The translations under genes were made by a program, and so were the position numbers. Positions 7,767 to 14,783 of a stretch of DNA of 15,125 bases are shown one piece after another. Below the pieces are notes generated by a model. It was given only the letters and a program-made list of their open reading frames with translations, searched no databases and had not been told where the DNA came from. The number at the start of each line of letters is the position of its first letter. Position 1 is the first letter of the stretch. The DNA lies in assembly GCA_945877965.1 (NCBI GenBank), contig CAMCTH010000034.1, forward strand, positions 1 to 15,125, given 5' to 3'. This stretch comes from Planctomicrobium piriforme. Lineage in GTDB: Bacteria; Planctomycetota; Planctomycetia; Pirellulales; PNKZ01.

Positions 7767-9083
7767 ATGATGTGGCTCAAGCCGACGATGGTGTTGACGG
7801 TCTTGTGCGGGCTGTCGGCCGATTCTCTTTTTGCGCAAGCGCCGTCGCTAACGAAGTCGCCGCCTTTGCCGGCCGAGTTGGTTTGGAAGTTCGGTACGGC
7901 GACCGCCGAGATCACGCCGAAGGAGAGCATGTGGATGGCCGGCTATGCGGCGCGGCAGAAACCCTCCGACGGTACGGCTCGCCCCTTATTCGCTAAGGCG
8001 TTGGCTCTGGAAGGAGCCGACGGTCGGCCGTTCGTGCTGGTAACGACCGACCTGATCGGCATTCGCCGCAACGTCCGCGATGCGGTGGCTGAGCAATGTC
8101 GCACGCAATTTCAAGTTCCGCCGGAACGGTTGTTGTTGAATGCTTCGCACACGCACTGCGGGCCCGAGTATCGTCCGCGAGCCGGTCGCGAAGCCGAGGC
8201 AGAGAACTACCAGAAGTTCCTCGAGCAGACCTTGGTCGAGTTGGTCGGCAAGGCCTTGAAAGATCGCCGCTCCGCCGTCGTGGCCTATGCCCAGGCTCGC
8301 TGCGGCTTTGCGATGAACCGTCGGCGCAATTACGCACTGTCGGCCGACGACGTCAACGCCAAGCGAGCGCCGACTTACGACGGTCCGGTCGATCACGACG
8401 TGCCGGTGATGACGGTCCGCGACGAAACCGGAGCACTGCGGGCCGTCGCGTTCGGCTATGCCTGTCATAACACGACGCTCAGTTCGGTGACGGTCCCCCC
8501 GGCTGAGCCTCGTTATCTGTTCAACGGCGACTATGCCGGCTTTGCACAAGAGCGTTTGCAGCAGGCTTATCCGGAGTGCACGGCGCTCTTCGTCAACGGT
8601 TGCGGCGGCGACCAGAATCCCTACCCGCGTCGCGACGAAGTGCCCGGCCTGTTGCCGTTGGAGTTGGCCGAGCATCACGGTCGCACGCTGGCGTACTCGG
8701 TGATCGCGGCGATCAACACCGGCGCAAGACCGATCCAGGGTTCGATCCGAGCATCGATCGGCGATGTGGAATTGACGCGTAACGCCGATAAGCCGAGCCA
8801 TACGTATCCGGTGCAGGTCGTCGTGCTCGGCGACGCGGTGACGCTGGCCGCTTTGGGAAGCGAAACGGTGGTCGACTATGCGCTCCGTCTGAAGCAGGAG
8901 ATTAAATCGCCGCTCGTCTGGGTCGCCGGCTACTCGAACGACTATGCCGGCTATGTGCCGAGCCGCCGCGTCGCCGTCGAAGGGGGCTACGAGGCGGCAA
9001 ACGATTTCACGCTTGACGTCGAGGAGCGCATCGTCGGCAAGGTGCACGGACTGCTTAAGTCGCTCGCTGTTCCGCCGCGCTAG
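7767..9083 (+). CDS. Secreted neutral/alkaline ceramidase-like protein, serine nucleophile not conserved
   Basis: A 438-residue protein. I start at ATG 7767, with GGAG at 7754-7757 nine bases upstream, because a Sec signal peptide follows (hydrophobic 8-16, cleavage likely after LFA at 21-23); the open frame reaches back to 7560 without coding character. The mature part starts with the FGTATAEITP strand typical of the neutral ceramidase N-terminal domain. Probable zinc ligands are kept: ASHTHCGP (126-133, H128/H130), YACHNTT (231-237, H234), GSETVVDY (364-371, E366) and NDYAGY (391-396). The ceramidase nucleophile motif GDVSPN is replaced by GDQNPY (281-286), so Ser is Asn. The protein is also much shorter than true ceramidases, with no C-terminal immunoglobulin-like domain. 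Ceramide hydrolysis is therefore doubtful; another metal-dependent amide or ester hydrolase role is more likely. An exported alpha/beta hydrolase gene follows 101 bp downstream. Confidence 0.9.
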   Translation: MMWLKPTMVLTVLCGLSADSLFAQAPSLTKSPPLPAELVWKFGTATAEITPKESMWMAGYAARQKPSDGTARPLFAKALALEGADGRPFVLVTTDLIGIRRNVRDAVAEQCRTQFQVPPERLLLNASHTHCGPEYRPRAGREAEAENYQKFLEQTLVELVGKALKDRRSAVVAYAQARCGFAMNRRRNYALSADDVNAKRAPTYDGPVDHDVPVMTVRDETGALRAVAFGYACHNTTLSSVTVPPAEPRYLFNGDYAGFAQERLQQAYPECTALFVNGCGGDQNPYPRRDEVPGLLPLELAEHHGRTLAYSVIAAINTGARPIQGSIRASIGDVELTRNADKPSHTYPVQVVVLGDAVTLAALGSETVVDYALRLKQEIKSPLVWVAGYSNDYAGYVPSRRVAVEGGYEAANDFTLDVEERIVGKVHGLLKSLAVPPR

Positions 9084-9168
9084 TGTGTGCGTCGCGGGCG
9101 GGACGAGGGGCACGGCTCTCGCAATGTTCTTACGTCGTTCGATTGAATCAATCTCGCCTGCAACTCTT

Positions 9169-9175
9169 GAGGGAG
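9169..9175 (+). promoter_or_regulatory. Strong Shine-Dalgarno fixing the 9185 start
   Basis: GAGGGAG lies nine bases before the ATG at 9185 and is the best ribosome binding site on the plus strand here. It supports the internal start over the in-frame codon at 9083, which touches the stop of the ceramidase-like gene. Confidence 0.75.
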
Positions 9176-9184
9176 CCCACTACG

Positions 9185-10441
9185 ATGTCGACTTCCACGC
9201 GACGTGACTTCTTGGCGGCCGTGAGTTCGGCGACGGCGTTGGCGGCGACGACCAAAGACGCGAACTCGCTCGTCGCGGCCGAGGTTCCCGCCGATCTGGT
9301 ACAGTCGACGCCGCCGGCGGCGAATCTCGGATCCTTGTTTCCTACGGTGGAACGACTGGCCGCCGCCGATGCCGAGTACGACTACTCATTCCTGCATCCC
9401 CGATTCAAAACGCTTGACGAGTTCAAACAGGCGGCCCGAGCCAAGGTGCTCGATGCCTTCGCCTATCGACCTGCGCCGGTCGAACCGCAAGCGGAGGTTA
9501 TCGAGCGCGTCGACCTGGGAGACTATGTTCGCGAGAAGGTCGTGTTTTCGACGTCGCCGTTGTTGCGCGTGCCGGCTTACGTGCTGATTCCCAAGGGATT
9601 GAACAAGCCCGCGCCGGCGATCATCGATCTCCACTCGCACGGCGGCATGTTCTTGTTCGGCAAAGAAAAGGTGACCGATCTCGGCCGGAACCATCCCACG
9701 ATGGTCGGCTATCATCAGCGGAATTACGACGGCAGGCCGACGGCGACGCACTGGGTTCGTCGCGGTTACGTCGTCATTACGATTGATGCGTTCATGTTCG
9801 GTGAACGGCGTTACCTGGCGGCCGACGATGCTAAGCATGGTTGGGAACGTTCGCGCTACACCGAGGAAGACGTCGCGCACTTGAATCAGCAGTGCCGCAA
9901 CAAAGAGTCGACCATCGTGAAAGGCCTCACGCTCGCCGGTCTCACTTGGCCCGGCATCGTCACGTGGGACGACATGCGAACGGTCGATTATCTCTCGACG
10001 CGCCCCGAGGTTGATCCGCAGCGCATCGGTTGCGTCGGCGTTTCTTTCGGCGGGCATCGCACGCTGTTTCTCGCCGGTCTCGACGAGCGGATTGCGGCGG
10101 CGTGCGTCGTCGGTTTCATGTCCACCGTCCGACCGATGATTCGCGGTCATCTCGACACGCATTCGTTCGTCCATTTCGTGCCGCATTTGCATCGCTACCT
10201 CGACCTCCCCGACGTCGTCTCGATGATGGCGCCCAAACCGCTGCTGGTGCAGCAATGTTCGCAAGACCGACTGTTCCCCTTGGAGGGGATGCAGGCCTCG
10301 GTAGAGAAAATCGGAGCGGTCTTCGACAAGGCGGGCGTGCCCGAGCGTTTTCAGGGGAAGTTCTACGACGTTCCCCATCGGTTCAGCCTGCCGATGCAAG
10401 ACGACGCGTGCGCGTTCTTCGATCGCCATCTCAAGGCGTGA
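9185..10441 (+). CDS. Tat-exported alpha/beta hydrolase (acetyl xylan esterase/dienelactone hydrolase-like)
   Basis: A 418-residue protein starting at ATG 9185 after a strong GAGGGAG. It opens STRRDFLAAVSSATALA, a twin-arginine motif (RR at 6-7) with a hydrophobic core. After a helical N-terminal region, the hydrolase fold begins near 115: VPAYVLIPKG (129-138), IIDLHSHGGM (146-155, oxyanion HGG), RIGCVGVSFGGHRT (280-302 region, Ser287 in GVSFGG), LLVQQCSQDRLFP (353-365, Asp361) and FYDVPHRFSLP (393-403, His398). The triad is complete. A large insertion, about 160-260, between the oxyanion strand and the nucleophile resembles the cap of acetyl-xylan-esterase-like members (Abhydrolase_7). The substrate is likely an ester of a sugar or a glycan, but this is inference. 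It follows the ceramidase-like gene on the same strand with 101 bp between, plausibly one operon. Confidence 0.9.
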   Translation: MSTSTRRDFLAAVSSATALAATTKDANSLVAAEVPADLVQSTPPAANLGSLFPTVERLAAADAEYDYSFLHPRFKTLDEFKQAARAKVLDAFAYRPAPVEPQAEVIERVDLGDYVREKVVFSTSPLLRVPAYVLIPKGLNKPAPAIIDLHSHGGMFLFGKEKVTDLGRNHPTMVGYHQRNYDGRPTATHWVRRGYVVITIDAFMFGERRYLAADDAKHGWERSRYTEEDVAHLNQQCRNKESTIVKGLTLAGLTWPGIVTWDDMRTVDYLSTRPEVDPQRIGCVGVSFGGHRTLFLAGLDERIAAACVVGFMSTVRPMIRGHLDTHSFVHFVPHLHRYLDLPDVVSMMAPKPLLVQQCSQDRLFPLEGMQASVEKIGAVFDKAGVPERFQGKFYDVPHRFSLPMQDDACAFFDRHLKA

Positions 10442-10660
10442 TGCAGCATGAGTTCACGCAGCATAAGCTGAAGGGCCCGCCGCGACTGCGATTTGTGGAT
10501 CTCCGCCAATTTCCACCGATGAAAGTCGCTCTCCTTTTCGCGGCCGAGCGAAGGTTACTTCACTTGGCCTCGCATATGCTAACGCCCGCGATGTTAATAA
10601 AGCCGCCGCGGATCGAAAGGCCGCACTCGAATTCACGTCCGACTGTCGCAGCCGCGCCGA

Positions 10661-12055
10661 TTAAGTCAGCTCGCGAATCGGTCGGCCGCCGTTTTGGACG
10701 ATTGCCGTCGGTCGGCCTTGCGGGTTGGTCCAGTGCGTATCGAGCGTAATGCCGAGATGCTGGAAAGTCGTCGCCGCGAGATCTTCGGGCGTAACGCGTC
10801 CCGAGGCGATGCCGTAGCCTTTGTCGTCGGTGCGGCCGATCACCTGGCCGTGTCGTAAGCCGCCGCCGGCGACGAGCATCGACATCACATTAGTCCAGTG
10901 ACCGCGGCCGGCGGTCTGCGTCATGACGGGGGAACGCCCGAACTCGCCCATCATCAGAATCAGCGTCGAATCGAGAAGTCCGCGCGTCTCCAGATCGGTA
11001 ATCAACGTCGTCAGGGCGAGGTCGATCGTCGGTAGCAACGGCGTGAGGCCCTTTTCGATGCCGCCCCATTTCACTTCGTCGCCGTGATGATCGAAATATC
11101 CCCAAGCGCCGCTGACCAAGACGAAGCTCGTTCCCGCCTCGACGAGTCGTCGTGCGAGCAGCGCCTTCTGACCGACGCTGCCGCGACCGTATGCCTCGTG
11201 CATCGCGGCCGGTTCGCGAGAGATATCGAACGCCTCGCGGACCTTGCCGGAGAGAACCATGTCGTAGGCCGACTGCTGATGACGATCGAGATGGGCCGAG
11301 GCGCCGCGCTCATCGAACTTCCGCGCCATCTCGTCGAACCGGCGACGCAGCGTATGGCGGTCTTGAAGCCGGTCGAGCGTCAGGCCCTCGGGCATCGCCA
11401 ACTTGTCGGCGACTTCGAGTCCCTTCACCGGCGCATAGTCGTGCCCTAGTTCACCCGCCTCCCAAACGTCGGAGGTCCAACTGTCGGCCAAGCCGACAAA
11501 GCCCGGCATGCCCGGGGCGTTCGGGCCGTGATACTTGGCGGCGATCGAGCCCATCGACGGATAGCCGCCGCCGTCCTTGCCGTCGTTGGTGCGACGGGCG
11601 TTGGAGTTGCCGGCCTGCATGGTGATCGGCGTGTGATTGCTCGACGAGCAATCGACGGAGCGAATGACGGTGAGCTTGTCCGCCATGGCAGCTTGCAGCG
11701 GCAAGTGCTCGCTGAAGCGAACGCCTGGTAGCTTGGTGGCAATGGTGCTATACGGACCGCGAATTTCTCGTGGGGCATCGGGCTTCGGGTCCCACATATC
11801 CAAATGACTCGGCCCGCCGGAGAGCCAGAACAAGATGACCGACTTCTTGTCGCTCGACTTTCCTGAAGCCGCCGTCGCCGCCTGCACGCGCAATAGATCG
11901 GGCAGAGAGAGTCCGGCCAGACCGGCCGTTCCCAGCTGCAAAAACCAGCGCCGCGAGCCGACGCGAATCAGATCGCCGCGCGGCGGTAGCATGGGATTGC
12001 TCCGCAGGGCAGAAGCGTGCGCGGCATCGTGCGAGGTTGCGTTGCTAAGCGCCAT
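10661..12055 (-). CDS. DUF1501 domain protein, Tat-exported (DUF1501 C)
   Basis: A 464-residue protein starting at ATG 12055 with AGGAG at 12064-12068 eight bases upstream. A long N-terminal extension of about 33 residues precedes the twin-arginine motif SRRWFLQLGTAGLAG (RR at 35-36). Motifs: WLSGGPSHLDMWDPKP (77-92), REIRGPYSTIATKLPG (96-111), ALLARRLVEAG (298-308), YFDHHGD (320-326), MMGEFGRSP (368-376) and GRGHW (383-387). The DUF1501 A GGWDTH site is replaced by an FDHHGD variant. A large segment around 140-260, absent from A, contains a DGGGYPSMG stretch. It has no DUF1549/DUF1553 partner next to it: the gene upstream on this strand is the M23/PKD protein 110 bp away. An envelope-located function is likely; its reaction is unknown. 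Confidence 0.93.
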   Translation of the reverse strand: MALSNATSHDAAHASALRSNPMLPPRGDLIRVGSRRWFLQLGTAGLAGLSLPDLLRVQAATAASGKSSDKKSVILFWLSGGPSHLDMWDPKPDAPREIRGPYSTIATKLPGVRFSEHLPLQAAMADKLTVIRSVDCSSSNHTPITMQAGNSNARRTNDGKDGGGYPSMGSIAAKYHGPNAPGMPGFVGLADSWTSDVWEAGELGHDYAPVKGLEVADKLAMPEGLTLDRLQDRHTLRRRFDEMARKFDERGASAHLDRHQQSAYDMVLSGKVREAFDISREPAAMHEAYGRGSVGQKALLARRLVEAGTSFVLVSGAWGYFDHHGDEVKWGGIEKGLTPLLPTIDLALTTLITDLETRGLLDSTLILMMGEFGRSPVMTQTAGRGHWTNVMSMLVAGGGLRHGQVIGRTDDKGYGIASGRVTPEDLAATTFQHLGITLDTHWTNPQGRPTAIVQNGGRPIRELT

Positions 12056-12123
12056 CGGAAGGGCTCCTCTCGTGGTCGCGATCGGGCGAGACGCAGGCGG
12101 GGAGGATCAGTCTACATCGATGC

Positions 12124-12138
12124 GTTGGCGCGGCCAAC
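12124..12138. terminator. Inverted repeat after the M23/PKD gene
   Basis: GTTGGC (12124-12129) and GCCAAC (12133-12138) form a perfect 6-bp stem with a GCG loop, 27 nt past the stop of the M23/PKD gene and upstream of DUF1501 C. No U-tract follows on the minus strand, so it may be a weak terminator, an RNA-stabilising hairpin or a binding site. Confidence 0.3.
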
Positions 12139-12165
12139 AGAGATCACAACCGTCGCCACTTAATA

Positions 12166-13749
12166 TTATTCGCTCGTCTTTGCTTCGCTCGCATCCGCGC
12201 CGATGTGGACATGCAATCGCGCCGTGGCGACCTCGCCGCGCTGATTGGTGCTCTGTACGCGGACCAGATAATGTCCCGCCTGGGCGTAGCGATGCACCGT
12301 CTTTGCGTAACCGTCTGGGGCGAGCGCCTTGGCGTTGCCGTCGCTGCGCACTTCGACCGGCGGCGTGCCGTCGCCGAAGTCCCACATCTCGTTGCCGATG
12401 AACGGACCAAACGTCCGCACCAGAAACGTCACGTCGTCTCCCGGCTTCAGGTTCAGCGACGGCGCATAGGCTGCGTGAATCGCTTGCGGTATCTGATCGG
12501 GATGTTTGCGATCAAAAACTTGGACGACGGCGAAGTCGTAGTCGATGCGACCCGCCGCGTCGGTCACCTTGAGGATTTCGCTGTAGGCGCCCGGCTTCAC
12601 GTACCGATGTCGTAATCGCGGTTCCTGCACCGTCGAACCGTCGGTCAGAGTCCATTCGTATTTCGCGAGCGGTCCCGCGGCGCTCCACGACCGCGTCGCG
12701 TCCAGTTCCACGCTTTCGCCGGCCCACAGCACGTGATGAGGCCGCGCCACGGCGACCATCGCCGGTCGATATTGTCGGAGATACGCTTCCCATAGCATGC
12801 CGTAGGCGGCTTGCGTTCCCCATTTGCCCGACGGCTGTCGGCTTTTGATTTCAAAATGCAGATGCGTCCAACCGCCGCTAGCCCCTTCTTTGCCGAGCAG
12901 CCCGATCCGGTCTCCCTTGCGTATCATCCGGCCGGGTACCACTTGCTCGTCGATGATTTGCAAGTGGCTATAGCGGTAGTACCACCCGCGGGCATCGAGC
13001 AGATAGACGACGTCGTACCGCTCGGCCACCGGCGACTCGCGCTCCTTCGACCGCCGATGACCGTCGAGCACTTGGAGACCGCGAGAGACGATCAGGCCGT
13101 CGGTCGCCGCGACGACTTCGACCATTCCTTCGGCGCCGCCGATGTCTTCGCCGCTGTGGTAGTAAATCTTTTTTACCGTCGGGCGCTCACCGCCGTCGAC
13201 GTAGGTCGGCTCATTGGCCATCTGCGTCGAAGTGGCGAACCAACGCTGCTTGACGGGGTAAAGGAACTCATCCGGCTCGATCAGCGGCGATTCGGCGGGC
13301 CAAATCCGCAACCGCGCGTCTTTCACTAATCCCCACGAGTCGTTGCCGGTGTTGGTGTAATAGCCGCGGGTAATGGGACAATCGATTCGCACGCCGGCGA
13401 CCGTCGTCGGCAAGTGATACGTCGCGGAAACGAGTGTCATGCGTTGCCCGTTAACCTCGACAGTCACTTCCGCCCGACGAACGGCGTCCCGCAAAGCGTC
13501 GCGAGCTTCCTGTAAGTCGACGAGCTTGATCGTTGCCGGCTGACCGTCGCTCAACGTCACGTCGACCGATTCGCCTAAGTTCAGATCGACGGCGCGAAGC
13601 AAAGTCGTCTTCGTCGTCACGGTGGGAGCCGCTGTCGCAGTCTCTTGTGCCCCGGCAGGCGTCGAGCCAACCGTTTTAAACAGGATTTGCACGCCGATTG
13701 CTGCGCAGGCTACGAGTACGATGAAGGGGAATTGATTTCGGAAGCTCAT
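12166..13749 (-). CDS. M23 (LytM-type) peptidase fused to two PKD-like domains
   Basis: A 527-residue protein with a hydrophobic N-terminal segment (about 9-24) that acts as a signal or anchor. An N-terminal region of unclear family (about 45-150) is followed by an M23 domain, about 190-320. Its metal ligands are H198 and D202 in YYHSGEDIGG and H288 in WTHLHFE; H252 in RYSHLQ and H286 match the two catalytic histidines. All five key positions of LytM-like enzymes are thus present, so it should be an active zinc endopeptidase on peptidoglycan or another peptide. Two PKD-like beta-sandwich domains follow (about 328-415 and 425-515, the second with WDFGDGTPP at 456-464), probably for binding glycans or spacing. 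No strong Shine-Dalgarno precedes ATG 13749, where a start is otherwise natural. DUF1501 C follows on the same strand after 110 bp. Confidence 0.92.
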   Translation of the reverse strand: MSFRNQFPFIVLVACAAIGVQILFKTVGSTPAGAQETATAAPTVTTKTTLLRAVDLNLGESVDVTLSDGQPATIKLVDLQEARDALRDAVRRAEVTVEVNGQRMTLVSATYHLPTTVAGVRIDCPITRGYYTNTGNDSWGLVKDARLRIWPAESPLIEPDEFLYPVKQRWFATSTQMANEPTYVDGGERPTVKKIYYHSGEDIGGAEGMVEVVAATDGLIVSRGLQVLDGHRRSKERESPVAERYDVVYLLDARGWYYRYSHLQIIDEQVVPGRMIRKGDRIGLLGKEGASGGWTHLHFEIKSRQPSGKWGTQAAYGMLWEAYLRQYRPAMVAVARPHHVLWAGESVELDATRSWSAAGPLAKYEWTLTDGSTVQEPRLRHRYVKPGAYSEILKVTDAAGRIDYDFAVVQVFDRKHPDQIPQAIHAAYAPSLNLKPGDDVTFLVRTFGPFIGNEMWDFGDGTPPVEVRSDGNAKALAPDGYAKTVHRYAQAGHYLVRVQSTNQRGEVATARLHVHIGADASEAKTSE

Positions 13750-14252
13750 AAGTCAGTCGCATATTTCTGGAAGCGGCGGATCGGAACGGCTTCGTGCCTT
13801 CGTTTCGCGAAGTACAGAGCGACGACGATGACCAATTCAACCAGCGTCGTATCGCCGCTTGTGGTCTCACGCAGCGCGTGACGTTATCGTTTCCGCCCCT
13901 AATTGCCCAGCAGGTACTCGACCTGCCGGTCGGTCCTGTCTGTCGGCCTATCAGATTCTTAGCCGGCAGCAATTCTTTTCCGACTCGATCTCCAGACCGA
14001 TCGAGAGCAGCGATCTTGGGTGTTGACGCAATATTCGTAGGCCCAAACCGCGATCGTCTCGAAATGGACGTTCTGCGAGCGGCACATCAGACTTGGGCCG
14101 GTTATATCTAAACCACTCGCCCCCAGTTCCTGCAAGGGAGTCGGCAAAGTTGGCTTTACCGACCCGATCGACATAAGATCGGAAACCACGGGTCGTGGCC
14201 CGTTGCAGTTTGACTATCGATTCATCCCTCCTTTTTTGTCCTAACCCTTGCC
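13750..14252. other. 503-bp divergent intergenic region without recognisable gene
   Basis: This lies between the minus-strand M23/PKD gene and the plus-strand small secreted protein. Several short open frames occur on both strands, overlapping each other, but none has a conserved motif, a signal peptide or a good ribosome binding site, so I call no gene. No tRNA-like T-loop or anticodon arm was found. The only structures of note are the two neighbouring inverted repeats at 14164-14198. Confidence 0.55.
14162..14198 (+). promoter_or_regulatory. Tandem inverted repeats with an alternative pairing
   Basis: CCGATC (14164-14169) pairs with GATCGG (14177-14182) over a 7-nt loop, and CCACG (14186-14190) pairs with CGTGG (14194-14198) over GGT. 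In addition ACCCG (14162-14166) can pair with CGGGT (14189-14193), which would compete with both stems. The set lies 55 nt before the ATG of the small secreted protein. It could be a leader structure or a protein site; no ligand class is recognised. Confidence 0.25.
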
Positions 14253-14732
14253 ATGAATAAATCACTCGCAGTTGTGTTTCATTCCGCTCTCATTCTCGCG
14301 TCAACGCTTGCGATGGCAGGGGCGGCGTTCGCTCAAGGTGAGCCCGGCGTCGAAGAAAAGTTCATTGCCATGTTGAAGAACGCGACGCTGCAGGGATCGT
14401 GGGCGCCGGTGCAGCAGGGACAGCTGGGTGCGGAGAAGGGGAATGATCGCTATCGGATTGCCCGCGTCGAGAAGGTTGACGGCGAGAAGTGGTCGATCGT
14501 CTCGATGTTCAATGCCGGCGGGAAGCAAATGGAGTTTCCGATCTCCGCGTCGGTAAAGTTCGCCGGCGATACGGCCATTCTGATCCTGGATAACGTTCGG
14601 ACGGGCCCGGGCAAAGCGACTTGGTCGGCACGCGTGATGTTTCACGACGATGTTTATGCCGGCCGCTGGTGGGAGACGGCGAATCGCACACACGGCGGCA
14701 CCATTTCGGGCACGATTTCGCGTACCGAATAG
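14253..14732 (+). CDS. Small secreted protein of unknown function
   Basis: A 159-residue protein with a clear Sec signal peptide: MNKS, a hydrophobic core at about 5-22, and likely cleavage after AFA at 25-27. The mature 132 residues look all-beta: alternating strands such as DRYRIARVEKV, WSIVSMFN, SASVKFAGDTAILILDNV and WSARVMFHDDVYAGRWW, ending GGTISGTISRTE. This is compatible with a small lipocalin-like or jelly-roll barrel, but no named family is certain; I recall similar conserved hypothetical proteins in planctomycetes. No catalytic motif is evident and there are no cysteines. The ATG is preceded by a pyrimidine-rich tract (TCCTAACCCTTGCC) with no Shine-Dalgarno, which is unusual here. 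The gluconolactonase-like gene begins 51 nt downstream on the same strand, so an operon is likely. Confidence 0.85.
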   Translation: MNKSLAVVFHSALILASTLAMAGAAFAQGEPGVEEKFIAMLKNATLQGSWAPVQQGQLGAEKGNDRYRIARVEKVDGEKWSIVSMFNAGGKQMEFPISASVKFAGDTAILILDNVRTGPGKATWSARVMFHDDVYAGRWWETANRTHGGTISGTISRTE

Positions 14733-14783
14733 TTTTCGAGATCATTTTTCCAATCGCCTTTTTCGTTAATGAAGAGTGGGACC

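Noticed and set aside
7986..9113. A 375-codon minus-strand open frame opposite the ceramidase-like gene, and a 347-codon one at 9386-10429 opposite the alpha/beta hydrolase
   Set aside because: Antisense shadows; the plus-strand proteins carry complete active-site motifs and signal peptides, while these have no recognisable features.
10442..10660. Possible terminator or small gene in the convergent gap between the alpha/beta hydrolase and DUF1501 C
   Set aside because: No stem with a U-tract and no supported reading frame was found in the 219 bp.
14200..14235. TTGACT at 14210-14215 as a -35 box
   Set aside because: No acceptable -10 hexamer lies 16-18 bp downstream, so I do not call a promoter.
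13951..14265. A 104-codon minus-strand frame and overlapping short frames in the 13750-14252 gap
   Set aside because: Mutually overlapping, no domain recognised and no credible start; kept as non-coding, though a database search could change this.
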